Assembly: GCF_027625935.1 (NCBI RefSeq)
Contig: NZ_CP115300.1
Coordinates: 4,588,001 to 4,652,000 of the forward strand
Length of the DNA: 64,000 nucleotides
Source: Streptomyces camelliae
GTDB taxonomy: Bacteria > Actinomycetota > Actinomycetes > Streptomycetales > Streptomycetaceae
Direction: 5' to 3'
In this document: piece by piece, positions 56,608 through 64,000 of the stretch
How positions within the stretch are numbered: position 1 is the stretch's first letter
Layout: the number at the start of each line of letters is the position of its first letter
Notes under the pieces: model-generated
Databases searched by the model: none
The model's input: the letters and a program-made list of their open reading frames with translations, nothing else
What the model was told of the DNA's origin: nothing
Translations under genes and position numbers: made by a program

Positions 56608-57725
56608 ACGCGCTCCACCGTCCCACCGGACACCGCGTACCGGACGCCGGTCAGCACCTCCGGTACGTCGTCGTCCACCGCCGCCGTGACCAGCACCTGC
56701 TCGCCGGGCGCGACCAGCTCGGCCAGCCGCTCCCGGCGGCGCGCGTCCAGCTCGGCGAAGACGTCGTCCAGCACCAGCACCGGCTCGTTGCCCTCGGCCC
56801 GCAGCAGGTCGTAGGAGGCCAGCCGCAGCGCCAGGGCGTACGACCAGGACTCACCGTGCGAGGCGTACCCCTTGGCAGGCAGCTGACCGAGCCTGAGGAC
56901 GAGATCGTCCCGATGCGGCCCCACCAGGGTCACCCCGCGCTCGATCTCCTGCTTGCGGGCGTCCGCCAGCGCCGCCATCAGCTGGGCGTAGAGCTCCTCG
57001 CGCGCGTGCGCGTCACCGGGCGCGGACGGCTTGTAGTCGAGGGTGATCGGACCACCCCCGGGGGCCAGCTGCTCGTACGCCTTGTCCGCGAGCGGCTCCA
57101 GCGCCGCGACGAGATCGAGCCGCTGGGCCAGCAACTCGGCACCCGCGCGCGCGAGATGCTGATCCCACACATCGAGGGTGGACAGGTCCATGGACCGCCC
57201 GCCGTGCCGCCGGGCCAGCGCAGCGGTCTTCAGCAGCGTGTTGCGCTGCTTGAGCACCCGCTCGTAGTCGGACCGCACACCCGCCATCCTCGGCGACCGC
57301 GCGGTGATCAGCTCGTCGAGAAACCGCCGCCGCTCACCCGGATCCCCCTTCACCAGGGCGAGATCCTCGGGCGCGAACAGGACCGTACGGACGATGCCGA
57401 GGATGTCACGGGGTCTGACCTGCGAGGACCGGTTGATCCGGGCACGGTTGGCCTTGCCGGGGTTCAGCTCCAGCTCGATCAGCTGCTGCCGCTCGCCCTG
57501 CCGGACCTGCGCCCGGATGACGGCCCGCTCGGCACCCATGCGGACGAGGGGCGCATCGGAGGCGACCCGGTGACTGCCCAGGGTCGCGAGATACCCGACC
57601 GCCTCCACCAGATTGGTCTTGCCCTGCCCGTTGGGACCGACGAAGGCGGTGACGCCCGGGTCGAGCGGAACCTCGGCCCGGGCGTACGAGCGGAAGTCGG
57701 CCAGCGAAAGATGCGTGACGTGCAT
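56604..57725 (-). CDS. recF: DNA replication and repair protein RecF
   Basis: 373 residues. Walker [14 protein letters not shown] near residue 32, signature-type sequence in the middle, and [11 protein letters not shown] (Walker B/D-loop) near 320. ABC-type ATPase that helps RecR/RecO load RecA at gaps. Full length. ATG at 57725; coupled to the DciA gene. Confidence 0.97.
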   Translation of the reverse strand: MHVTHLSLADFRSYARAEVPLDPGVTAFVGPNGQGKTNLVEAVGYLATLGSHRVASDAPLVRMGAERAVIRAQVRQGERQQLIELELNPGKANRARINRSSQVRPRDILGIVRTVLFAPEDLALVKGDPGERRRFLDELITARSPRMAGVRSDYERVLKQRNTLLKTAALARRHGGRSMDLSTLDVWDQHLARAGAELLAQRLDLVAALEPLADKAYEQLAPGGGPITLDYKPSAPGDAHAREELYAQLMAALADARKQEIERGVTLVGPHRDDLVLRLGQLPAKGYASHGESWSYALALRLASYDLLRAEGNEPVLVLDDVFAELDARRRERLAELVAPGEQVLVTAAVDDDVPEVLTGVRYAVSGGTVERV

Positions 57726-57769
57726 GGTCGTTTCGCCGGCTCCCTGTGTCTCTCCGGCCTGCCGAAGGC

Positions 57770-58645
57770 CTACTTCTTCTCTACGGCGTGCCCGCCGAAC
57801 TGGTTGCGCAGCGCGGCGATCATCTTCATCTGCGGCGAGTCCTCCTGGCGGGAGGCGAACCGCGCGAACAGCGACGCGGTGATCGCGGGCAGCGGCACCG
57901 CGTTGTCGATCGCGGCCTCCACAGTCCAGCGTCCCTCACCGGAGTCCTGTGCATAACCGCGCAGGCCCTCCAGGTGCTCGTCCTCGTCGAGCGCGTTGAC
58001 GGCGAGGTCGAGCAGCCAGGACCGGATCACGGTGCCCTCCTGCCAGGAGCGGAAGACCTCACGGACGTCCGTGACGGAGTCGACCTTCTCCAGCAGCTCC
58101 CAGCCCTCGGCGTAGGCCTGCATCATCGCGTACTCGATGCCGTTGTGGACCATCTTCGCGAAATGGCCCGCGCCGACCTTGCCGGCGTGCACCGACCCGA
58201 AGTCGCCCTCGGGCTTGAGCGCGTCGAAGACCGGCTGCACCCTGGCGACGTGCTCGGCGTCACCGCCGTACATCAGCGCGTAGCCGTTCTCCAGGCCCCA
58301 GACGCCGCCGGAGACACCGCAGTCGACGAAGCCTATGCCCTTGGCCGCCAGCTCCTCGGCGTGCTTCTCGTCGTCGGTCCAGCGGGAGTTGCCGCCGTCC
58401 ACGACCACGTCGCCCGGCTCCAGCAGCTCGGCGAGCTGGTCGATGGTCGACTGGGTGGGCTCGCCGGCCGGGACCATCACCCAGACCACGCGCGGCCCGC
58501 TGAGCTTGCCCACAAGCTCTTCCAGGCTGTGGACATCCGCGAGGTCCGCGTTGCGGTCGTATCCGATGACGGTGTGGCCCGCGCGGCGGATCCGCTCGCG
58601 CATGTTGCCGCCCATCTTGCCGAGGCCGACGAGACCGAGCTCCAT
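57770..58645 (-). CDS. gnd: 6-phosphogluconate dehydrogenase, short decarboxylating type
   Basis: 291 residues, the short (about 300-residue) class rather than the 470-residue form. Rossmann GLGKMGGNM at the N-terminus, [12 protein letters not shown] near residue 120, and [13 protein letters not shown] with the catalytic Lys and His near 170. ATG behind AAGGAACC, chosen over the much longer upstream frame. Oxidises 6-phosphogluconate to ribulose 5-phosphate and CO2. Lies between dnaN and recF, as in other Streptomyces. Confidence 0.93.
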   Translation of the reverse strand: MELGLVGLGKMGGNMRERIRRAGHTVIGYDRNADLADVHSLEELVGKLSGPRVVWVMVPAGEPTQSTIDQLAELLEPGDVVVDGGNSRWTDDEKHAEELAAKGIGFVDCGVSGGVWGLENGYALMYGGDAEHVARVQPVFDALKPEGDFGSVHAGKVGAGHFAKMVHNGIEYAMMQAYAEGWELLEKVDSVTDVREVFRSWQEGTVIRSWLLDLAVNALDEDEHLEGLRGYAQDSGEGRWTVEAAIDNAVPLPAITASLFARFASRQEDSPQMKMIAALRNQFGGHAVEKK

Positions 58646-58840
58646 CAGTTGGTTCCTTAGGTTGCTGTGTGGCATGAGGGGCACCTGCGTACCCGGTCCG
58701 AGCCTAGCCCCGACCCGTCCTGCACAGCTGTGGGCATACGCGCTCATACGTATGGCCTGACCTGCGGAATCGCCACCGACCGGCTGATGCTGACGCCGGT
58801 GCCGGGCACCCACAGGGGCACCCGGCACTGTGGACGACGG

Positions 58841-59971
58841 TCAGCCGCTCAGCCGGACCGGCATGATCAGGTACTTGTACGCGTCGTCGGCCTCGGCATC
58901 CACCGCCGGCTTCCCGCTGAGCAGCGCAGGCTTCGTGGACGTCGTGAACGACAGCTGGGCCACCGGGGAGTCGATCGCGCTCAGGCCGTCCAGCAGGAAC
59001 GTCGGGTTGAAGGCGATCGAGATGTCGTCGCCGTCCAGCTGCGCGTCGACCCTTTCCACAGCCTGTGCGTCGTCGCTGGAGCCGGCCTCCAGGATCAGCA
59101 CGCCCTTCTCGAAGCTCAGCCGCACCGGGGTGTTGCGCTCGGCGACCAGCGCCACACGCTTCACGGCCTCCACGAAGGGGGCCGTCTCGATCACGGCGAC
59201 GGAGTTGAACTCGGTCGGGAACAGCGTGCGGTACTTCGGCAGGTCGCCTTCGAGCAGACGCGTGGTCGTACGACGCCCGGCGCCCTCGAAACCGATCAGG
59301 CCCTCGCCCGCGCCCGAACCGGACAGCGCCAGCGTGACGCTGTCACCGGCACCGAGCGACTTGGCGGTGTCCAGGAGCGTCTTGGCCGGGACCAGGGCGA
59401 CCGCGGAGGCGTCCGGGTTCTCCGGCTTCCACAGGAACTCGCGGACCGCGAAGCGGTAGCGGTCGGTGGAGGCCAGGGTGACCGTCTCGCCCTCGATCTC
59501 GATGCGCACACCGGTGAGCACGGGCAGCGTGTCGTCACGGCCGGCGGCGATGGCCACCTGGGACACGGCGGCCGCGAAGACCTCGCCGGGGACGGTGCCG
59601 GTGGCGTTCGGCATCTGCGGCAGCGCCGGGTACTCCTCCACCGGCAGGGTGTGCAGGGTGAACCGCGAGGATCCACAGACCACGGTCGCCCGTACACCGT
59701 CTGTGGAAATCTCCACCGGCCGGTTGGGCAGGGCGCGGGAGATGTCGGCGAGCAGCCGGCCGGAGACGAGGACGGTGCCCTCCTCCTCGACCTCGGCCTC
59801 CACGGACACCCGGGCCGAGACCTCGTAGTCGAAGCTCGACAGGCTCAGCTGGCCGTCCTCGGCCTTGAGGAGGAGGCCGGCGAGGACAGGCGCCGGCGGA
59901 CGGGCCGGGAGGCTGCGTGCCGCCCACGCCACTGCCTCCGCGAGTACGTCGCGTTCCACCCGGATCTTCAC
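58841..59971 (-). CDS. dnaN: DNA polymerase III sliding clamp (beta subunit)
   Basis: 376 residues, three clamp folds. It begins MKIRVERDVLAEAVAWAARSL and ends with the conserved YLIMPVRLSG tail. Forms the dimeric ring that tethers the polymerase. ATG at 59971. Separated from dnaA by the 0.9-kb oriC. Confidence 0.97.
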   Translation of the reverse strand: MKIRVERDVLAEAVAWAARSLPARPPAPVLAGLLLKAEDGQLSLSSFDYEVSARVSVEAEVEEEGTVLVSGRLLADISRALPNRPVEISTDGVRATVVCGSSRFTLHTLPVEEYPALPQMPNATGTVPGEVFAAAVSQVAIAAGRDDTLPVLTGVRIEIEGETVTLASTDRYRFAVREFLWKPENPDASAVALVPAKTLLDTAKSLGAGDSVTLALSGSGAGEGLIGFEGAGRRTTTRLLEGDLPKYRTLFPTEFNSVAVIETAPFVEAVKRVALVAERNTPVRLSFEKGVLILEAGSSDDAQAVERVDAQLDGDDISIAFNPTFLLDGLSAIDSPVAQLSFTTSTKPALLSGKPAVDAEADDAYKYLIMPVRLSG

Positions 59972-60099
59972 CGTAAGCCGCCTCCTGCTGCTGTTGCTTC
60001 TGAGTCCTCCGACTCGGTGTCACCGCCCACTGCTCAGGGAAGGACACCGGGGACCAGTCTGACGCACCGCACTGACAGTAGGTGCCCGTCGGGGTCAAG

Positions 60100-60720
60100 T
60101 CGGTCCGGGCGGCAGCCGAGGGCGAGACAGCGAGTTGTGCACAGCCCCCGCTTCAAAGCGATTGCCGAGCTCTCTCTAGTTGGGAGTAGTAGTAGGGCCT
60201 GTGGATACCGTGGATAACCACGTTTGCCCAGCTCAGCGCAGGAATTTTGTCCACTGGGCCTGTGGGTGGAGCCGGTGGACAACCGGGCTGGTCTGTGGAG
60301 AACAGAAAGTTCTGCACACCTCGCCCACAGCAGGAGGGCAGTTCTCCCCAGCTGTGTCCCCAGGTTTACCCACGTTTCCCACACCCCAAGCCGGCACCTT
60401 CGTGTGACGCCTTTCACTCGACGCGGTGATCGGGTGCGTCGGGTTGCCGAACAGTGGACAGCCATGTGGAGAAGCCGGGGATCACTGGGGACAACCGCCG
60501 CCGACCTGTGGGTCGTCGGTGGAAAACTCCCTGCACAGCCTGTGGATCTTCCCTCCGTCCACAGCCTGTGGAGATCCTTCGTCCACGATTCCACAGGCAC
60601 CTGAGCTGGGCGAATCCTCCATGAACAGGTTCCCTGTGGACACCGTTCGGGACAACTTCACAGTCCCCAGCATGTGGACGGAAGAAAGTCACCGAATCTG
60701 TGGAGAGTGGCCGTAACCAG
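60100..60720. other. chromosomal origin oriC with clustered DnaA boxes
   Basis: Non-coding dnaN-dnaA interval dense in 9-mers close to TTGTCCACA in both orientations. By eye: 60135-60143 (TTGTGCACA), 60200-60208, 60209-60217, 60247-60255 (TTGTCCACT), 60274-60282 (GGTGGACAA), 60294-60302, 60453-60461, 60465-60473, 60541-60549, 60555-60563 (CCGTCCACA), 60567-60575, 60579-60587, 60587-60595, 60635-60643 (TGTGGACAC), 60673-60681, 60699-60707. About sixteen sites with mixed orientation, as expected for Streptomyces oriC, which is known to carry many DnaA boxes. Confidence 0.95.
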
Positions 60721-60786
60721 GCAGGAATTCGAACAGCTGGTGGCAGGTGAGTGACCGGTGTAGCTGCGGGCAGTCGTGCCGCTGGG

Positions 60787-60854
60787 GCCGGCATGCCAGG
60801 GGGGCCGGCATGCCAGGGGGGCCGGCATGCCAGGGGGGCCGGCATGCCAGAGGG
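60787..60854. repeat. 17-bp tandem repeat, 4 copies
   Basis: Copies of GCCGGCATGCCAGGGGG begin at 60787, 60804, 60821 and 60838 (the last diverges at its end). Each carries the palindrome GGCATGCC. Lies between the last DnaA box and the dnaA terminator. Confidence 0.95.
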
Positions 60855-60886
60855 CGCCCCCGGGATGCGGATCCCGAAGGCGCCCT
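60851..60886 (-). terminator. terminator after dnaA
   Basis: Two-part stem AGGGCGCC / GGCGCCCT plus CGGGAT / ATCCCG, loop GCGG, 32 nt past the dnaA stop. Confidence 0.85.
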
Positions 60887-60917
60887 CAGCGTCGGCCTAG
60901 GCCCGGCGCAGCCGCCG

Positions 60918-62882
60918 TCACGCGTTCTTGATGCGGTTCGTCAGCTCGGTGACCTGGTTGTAGATCGACCGCCGCTCGGCCATCAGCGCACGGATCTTGC
61001 GGTCGGCGTGCATGACGGTCGTATGGTCCCGCCCCCCGAACTGAGCCCCGATCTTCGGCAGCGACAGATCCGTCAGCTCCCGGCACAGATACATGGCGAT
61101 CTGCCGCGCGGTGACCAGCGCGCGCCCGCGCGAGGTGCCGCACAGGTCGTCCACGGTCAGCCCGAAGTAGTCCGCGGTCGCCGCCATGATCGCCGTGGCC
61201 GTGATCTCCGGGGCGGAGTCCTCGCCGCCCGGGATCAGGTCCTTCAGGACGATCTCGGTCAGGCCCAGGTCCACCGGCTGCCGGTTGAGCGAGGCGAACG
61301 CCGTCACCCGGATCAGCGCGCCCTCCAGCTCGCGGATGTTCCGCGAGATCCGCGAGGCGATGAACTCCAGCACCTCCGGCGGGGCGTTGAGCTGCTCCTG
61401 CACCGCCTTCTTGCGCAGGATCGCGATGCGCGTCTCCAGCTCCGGCGGCTGGACGTCGGTGATCAGACCCCACTCGAAACGGTTCCGCAGCCGGTCCTCC
61501 AGCGTGACCAACTGCTTGGGCGGCCGGTCGGAGGACAGCACGATCTGCTTGTTGGCGTTGTGGAGCGTGTTGAAGGTGTGGAAGAACTCCTCCTGCGTCG
61601 ACTCCTTGTCCGCGAGGAACTGGATGTCGTCGACGAGCAGGATGTCCATCTCGCGGTAGCGCTTGCGGAAGCTGTCGCCCTTGCCGTCGCGGATGGAGTT
61701 GATGAACTCGTTGGTGAACTCCTCCGAGCTCACGTACCGCACGCGCGTGCCGGGGTAGAGGCTGCGCGCGTAGTGCCCGATCGCGTGCAGCAGATGCGTC
61801 TTGCCGAGCCCCGACTCCCCGTAGATGAACAGGGGGTTGTACGCCTTCGCCGGCGCCTCGGCGACGGCCACCGCGGCCGCGTGCGCGAACCGGTTGGAGG
61901 CGCCGATGACGAACGTGTCGAAGAGGTACTTCGGGTTCAGCCGTGCCGTCGGCTCACCCGTCCCGCCCGCCGGCGCCGGCTGCGCGGCCGATGCACCGGG
62001 CGCGGACACGTCCGGCCGGCCGGGACCACCGCGGTGCGCCGGGCCGCCGCCCGCGGGCTGCTCGGGCAGCTCCCGTCGGACAGGGTCGCGCTGGTCGTAC
62101 TCGGTCCGGGACGGGTCGTACCCGGAACGGCCGGAGGCGTAGTCCCCGCGGGGGCCCTCGTAGTCGCCGCGCTGCTGCTCGTACGACGGCCGGTCCATAC
62201 CCTGCGCGCGGTAGTCCTGGGACGGCGAGCCGTAGGAGTCGGGTCCGGGGCCGTAGGCGTCCTGGGACGACGGCGAGGCGTACGGGTCGCGCTCGGGGAA
62301 GCCGAGCCGCGGCTGCTGCCAGCTGTACTCGTCCTGCGCGGGCCGCGGCCAGGTACCCGGTTCGCGGCGCTGGTACTCGGAAGGGTAGGCCGGGCGGACG
62401 ACGGGGAGCTGATCGGCGCGGGACTGCGGCCCGTCGGCCGGCGGCTGTTCGGCGCCGCGGTGGCGGCCATACCCCTCGTACGGCTGCTCCTCGTACGCCC
62501 GCTCCTCGTACGAGCGTTCCTCGTACGACGGGCCGGACGGCAGCTCGGGCTCCTCGTAGCGCGGCCTGGGCGGCTGCTGCACCGGCGCGGGGGCCGGCGG
62601 CTCGCCCGCGGAGTCGTCCACGGTGATCGCGATGCGGATGGGCCTGCCGCACTCGCGGCTCAGCGTCTCGCTGACGATCGGCGCGAGACGGCCCTCCAGT
62701 ACGTTCTTCGCAAATTCGTTCGGCACGGCGAGCAGAGCAGTGTCCGCGACCAGCGCGAGCGGCTGGCAGCGCCGGATCCAGTGCTCGTCCTTCGCCTCGA
62801 CACCCTGTCCGCGGCCCTCGCCGAGGAGCTGCTCCAGTACTCGCGGCCACACTGCGGCAAGATCGGCAGGTACGTCAGCCAC
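60918..62882 (-). CDS. dnaA: chromosomal replication initiator DnaA
   Basis: 654 residues, long as in Streptomyces because of an extended domain II (about 90-310) rich in Tyr, Pro, Arg and Glu, with a short repeat ([14 protein letters not shown]). Domain III: Walker [14 protein letters not shown] near 355, Walker [11 protein letters not shown] near 415. Domain IV ends with [14 protein letters not shown] (DNA-binding signature). GTG start at 62882. Two DnaA-box-like sites lie upstream (see 63007), consistent with autoregulation. Confidence 0.97.
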   Translation of the reverse strand: MADVPADLAAVWPRVLEQLLGEGRGQGVEAKDEHWIRRCQPLALVADTALLAVPNEFAKNVLEGRLAPIVSETLSRECGRPIRIAITVDDSAGEPPAPAPVQQPPRPRYEEPELPSGPSYEERSYEERAYEEQPYEGYGRHRGAEQPPADGPQSRADQLPVVRPAYPSEYQRREPGTWPRPAQDEYSWQQPRLGFPERDPYASPSSQDAYGPGPDSYGSPSQDYRAQGMDRPSYEQQRGDYEGPRGDYASGRSGYDPSRTEYDQRDPVRRELPEQPAGGGPAHRGGPGRPDVSAPGASAAQPAPAGGTGEPTARLNPKYLFDTFVIGASNRFAHAAAVAVAEAPAKAYNPLFIYGESGLGKTHLLHAIGHYARSLYPGTRVRYVSSEEFTNEFINSIRDGKGDSFRKRYREMDILLVDDIQFLADKESTQEEFFHTFNTLHNANKQIVLSSDRPPKQLVTLEDRLRNRFEWGLITDVQPPELETRIAILRKKAVQEQLNAPPEVLEFIASRISRNIRELEGALIRVTAFASLNRQPVDLGLTEIVLKDLIPGGEDSAPEITATAIMAATADYFGLTVDDLCGTSRGRALVTARQIAMYLCRELTDLSLPKIGAQFGGRDHTTVMHADRKIRALMAERRSIYNQVTELTNRIKNA

Positions 62883-63006
62883 AGGGCACGCTCTCTCACA
62901 GGTCCCACGAACGTGTGACGCGGGACGGGTCGGGGGGTACTTCGGGTGTTCGGAACGAATGGGAGTTCAGCCACGGTAGTCAGCGCGGCGGGTACGGTTC
63001 AAGTTG

Positions 63007-63027
63007 TTGTCCCCAGCCTGTGGATAG
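63007..63027. promoter_or_regulatory. pair of DnaA-box-like sites in the dnaA-rpmH intergenic region
   Basis: TTGTCCCCA at 63007-63015 and TGTGGATAG at 63019-63027, facing each other, about 125 bp upstream of the dnaA start. The whole 62883-63245 gap has no gene and should hold the divergent dnaA and rpmH promoters. Confidence 0.65.
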
Positions 63028-63245
63028 TGTCTCTCCGTGACCCTCGGTTTGACCGGATGGCGCAGCCCCGCGTACCGTAACCAGGTCGAGTTGTCGATGG
63101 CTGCTGCCGCCTGCCTCCGATGGGCACAGATCACTCCAGGTGATCGGGAAGCGGTGCACTCGGGCGTGACGCGAGCTACTCGTGGGCGCACGGTGACAGC
63201 CAGGACGGCACCCGCCACCACCGATTTGATTTCTGGAGCCCCCGA

Positions 63246-63383
63246 GTGAGCAAGCGCACCTTCCAGCCGAACAACCGTCGTCGCGCGAAGACCCACGGCT
63301 TCCGGCTGCGTATGCGCACCCGTGCCGGCCGCGCGATTCTCGCGTCCCGCCGTAGCAAGGGTCGCGCCCGCCTGTCCGCCTGA
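63246..63383 (+). CDS. rpmH: 50S ribosomal protein L34
   Basis: 45 residues, GTG start ([20 protein letters not shown]..), basic throughout, ending KGRARLSA. Canonical L34 length and sequence. Divergent from dnaA and upstream of rnpA, the conserved bacterial arrangement. Confidence 0.98.
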   Translation: MSKRTFQPNNRRRAKTHGFRLRMRTRAGRAILASRRSKGRARLSA

Positions 63384-63404
63384 TCCCGGTCAGGTCATGA
63401 CGTC

Positions 63405-63776
63405 GTGCTGCCCACCGAGAACCGGCTGAGGCGGCGCGAGGACTTCGCGACCGCGGTACGGCGAGGACGCCGGGCAGGCCGCCCGACTCTCGTCGTCCAC
63501 CTTCGTAGCGGTGCCACGGACCCGCACGCGCCTGGGGAGAGCGCTCCCCCGACGCGTGCGGGTTTCGTCGTGAGCAAGGCTGTGGGTGGTGCGGTCGTGC
63601 GCAACACAGTGAAGCGCAGACTGCGTCATCTGATGCGTGACCGAGTCGCCCTTTTTCCCCCCGGTAGCCTGGTAGTCGTACGAGCGCTGCCCGGATCGGG
63701 CGACGCAGACCATGCACAGCTGGCCCGAGACCTGGATGCCGCCCTGGAGCGGCTGCTGGGAGGGGGCGCGCGATGA
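63405..63776 (+). CDS. rnpA: ribonuclease P protein component
   Basis: 123 residues, GTG start. [20 protein letters not shown] at the N-terminus and the family motif [16 protein letters not shown] near residue 65. Binds the RNase P RNA for tRNA 5' processing. 21 nt after rpmH; stop overlaps yidD (ATGA). Confidence 0.97.
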   Translation: MLPTENRLRRREDFATAVRRGRRAGRPTLVVHLRSGATDPHAPGESAPPTRAGFVVSKAVGGAVVRNTVKRRLRHLMRDRVALFPPGSLVVVRALPGSGDADHAQLARDLDAALERLLGGGAR

Positions 63777-64000
63777 AGTACCCGCTGCTGGCTCTGATCA
63801 AGCTGTACCAGTGGACGATCAGTCCATTGCTGGGGCCGGTGTGCAAGTACTACCCGTCGTGCTCCCACTACGGCTACACGGCCATCGACCGGCACGGTGC
63901 GATCAAGGGAACGGCACTCACCGCCTGGCGCATCCTCCGGTGCAATCCGTGGTCGCTGGGCGGTGTGGACCATGTTCCGCCGCGCAAGCGTCCACGGTGG
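63773..64000 (+). CDS. yidD: membrane protein insertion efficiency factor YidD (partial, runs off right edge)
   Basis: First 76 codons: [20 protein letters not shown], then [15 protein letters not shown] and [15 protein letters not shown], the three-Cys YidD signature. ATG overlaps the rnpA stop. Sits before yidC in the standard rpmH-rnpA-yidD order. Confidence 0.96.
   Translation, partial: MKYPLLALIKLYQWTISPLLGPVCKYYPSCSHYGYTAIDRHGAIKGTALTAWRILRCNPWSLGGVDHVPPRKRPRW

Overview
The window is high-GC actinobacterial DNA, almost certainly a Streptomyces chromosome. Its right half carries the standard oriC neighbourhood: gyrA, gyrB, a DciA-type gene, recF, a short 6-phosphogluconate dehydrogenase, dnaN, a DnaA-box-rich oriC, dnaA, rpmH, rnpA and yidD. 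It also has Streptomyces-type accessory genes: a DLW-39 peptide, a DUF3566 protein downstream of gyrA, and an oriC-proximal Ser/Thr kinase.

Positions 1-35.4 kb hold a biosynthetic gene cluster that continues past the left edge. Almost all of it is on the minus strand, in tightly coupled operons with many ATGA/GTGA overlaps. Operon 1 (16.2 kb down to 1) runs: two-carrier NRPS (A-T-C-T), MbtH protein, large NRPS (C-A-T-C-A-MT-T), discrete thioesterase, methyltransferase, SDR, ArgA-like N-acetyltransferase, NodU/CmcH carbamoyltransferase, and an acetylglutamate-kinase-like protein cut by the edge. The last four suggest a dedicated acetylated-glutamate route to a 5-hydroxy- and then 5-carbamoyloxy-norvaline building block, as in the carbamoylpolyoxamate branch of polyoxin biosynthesis (inference). 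A divergent free-standing adenylation domain with the textbook threonine pocket probably loads, in trans, the carrier of the small NRPS that has no A domain of its own. Operon 2 (23.4 to 18.1 kb) encodes a carrier protein, a TrpB-like PLP enzyme, a prolyl-carrier-dehydrogenase-like flavoprotein, a proline-type adenylase and an esterase/acyltransferase-fold protein. It resembles a pyrrole-2-carboxyl starter system with an extra TrpB-like gene inside.

From 23.6 to 35.4 kb lie two exporters, two LuxR-type regulators of the same unusual architecture, and two operons I cannot assign. One encodes a 62-residue secreted-type peptide ending in NGWW, a stand-alone CysN beta-barrel protein without its GTPase domain, and a Gfo/Idh dehydrogenase. 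The other encodes a SagB-type flavin oxidase, a D-threonine-aldolase-fold PLP enzyme, an MFS exporter, a cystathionine gamma-synthase/lyase-type enzyme and a tandem OsmC fusion. These are the best candidates for something undescribed.

The cluster stops at a tRNA-Ala(TGC). The segment 36-50 kb contains housekeeping or conserved Streptomyces genes, a 1427-residue STAND-NTPase/WD40 protein, and a broken tyrosine integrase beside tRNA-Ile(GAT). From 50 to 64 kb the window is the conserved replication region. A biosynthetic cluster only about 25 kb from oriC is unusual, since most Streptomyces clusters sit nearer the chromosome arms.
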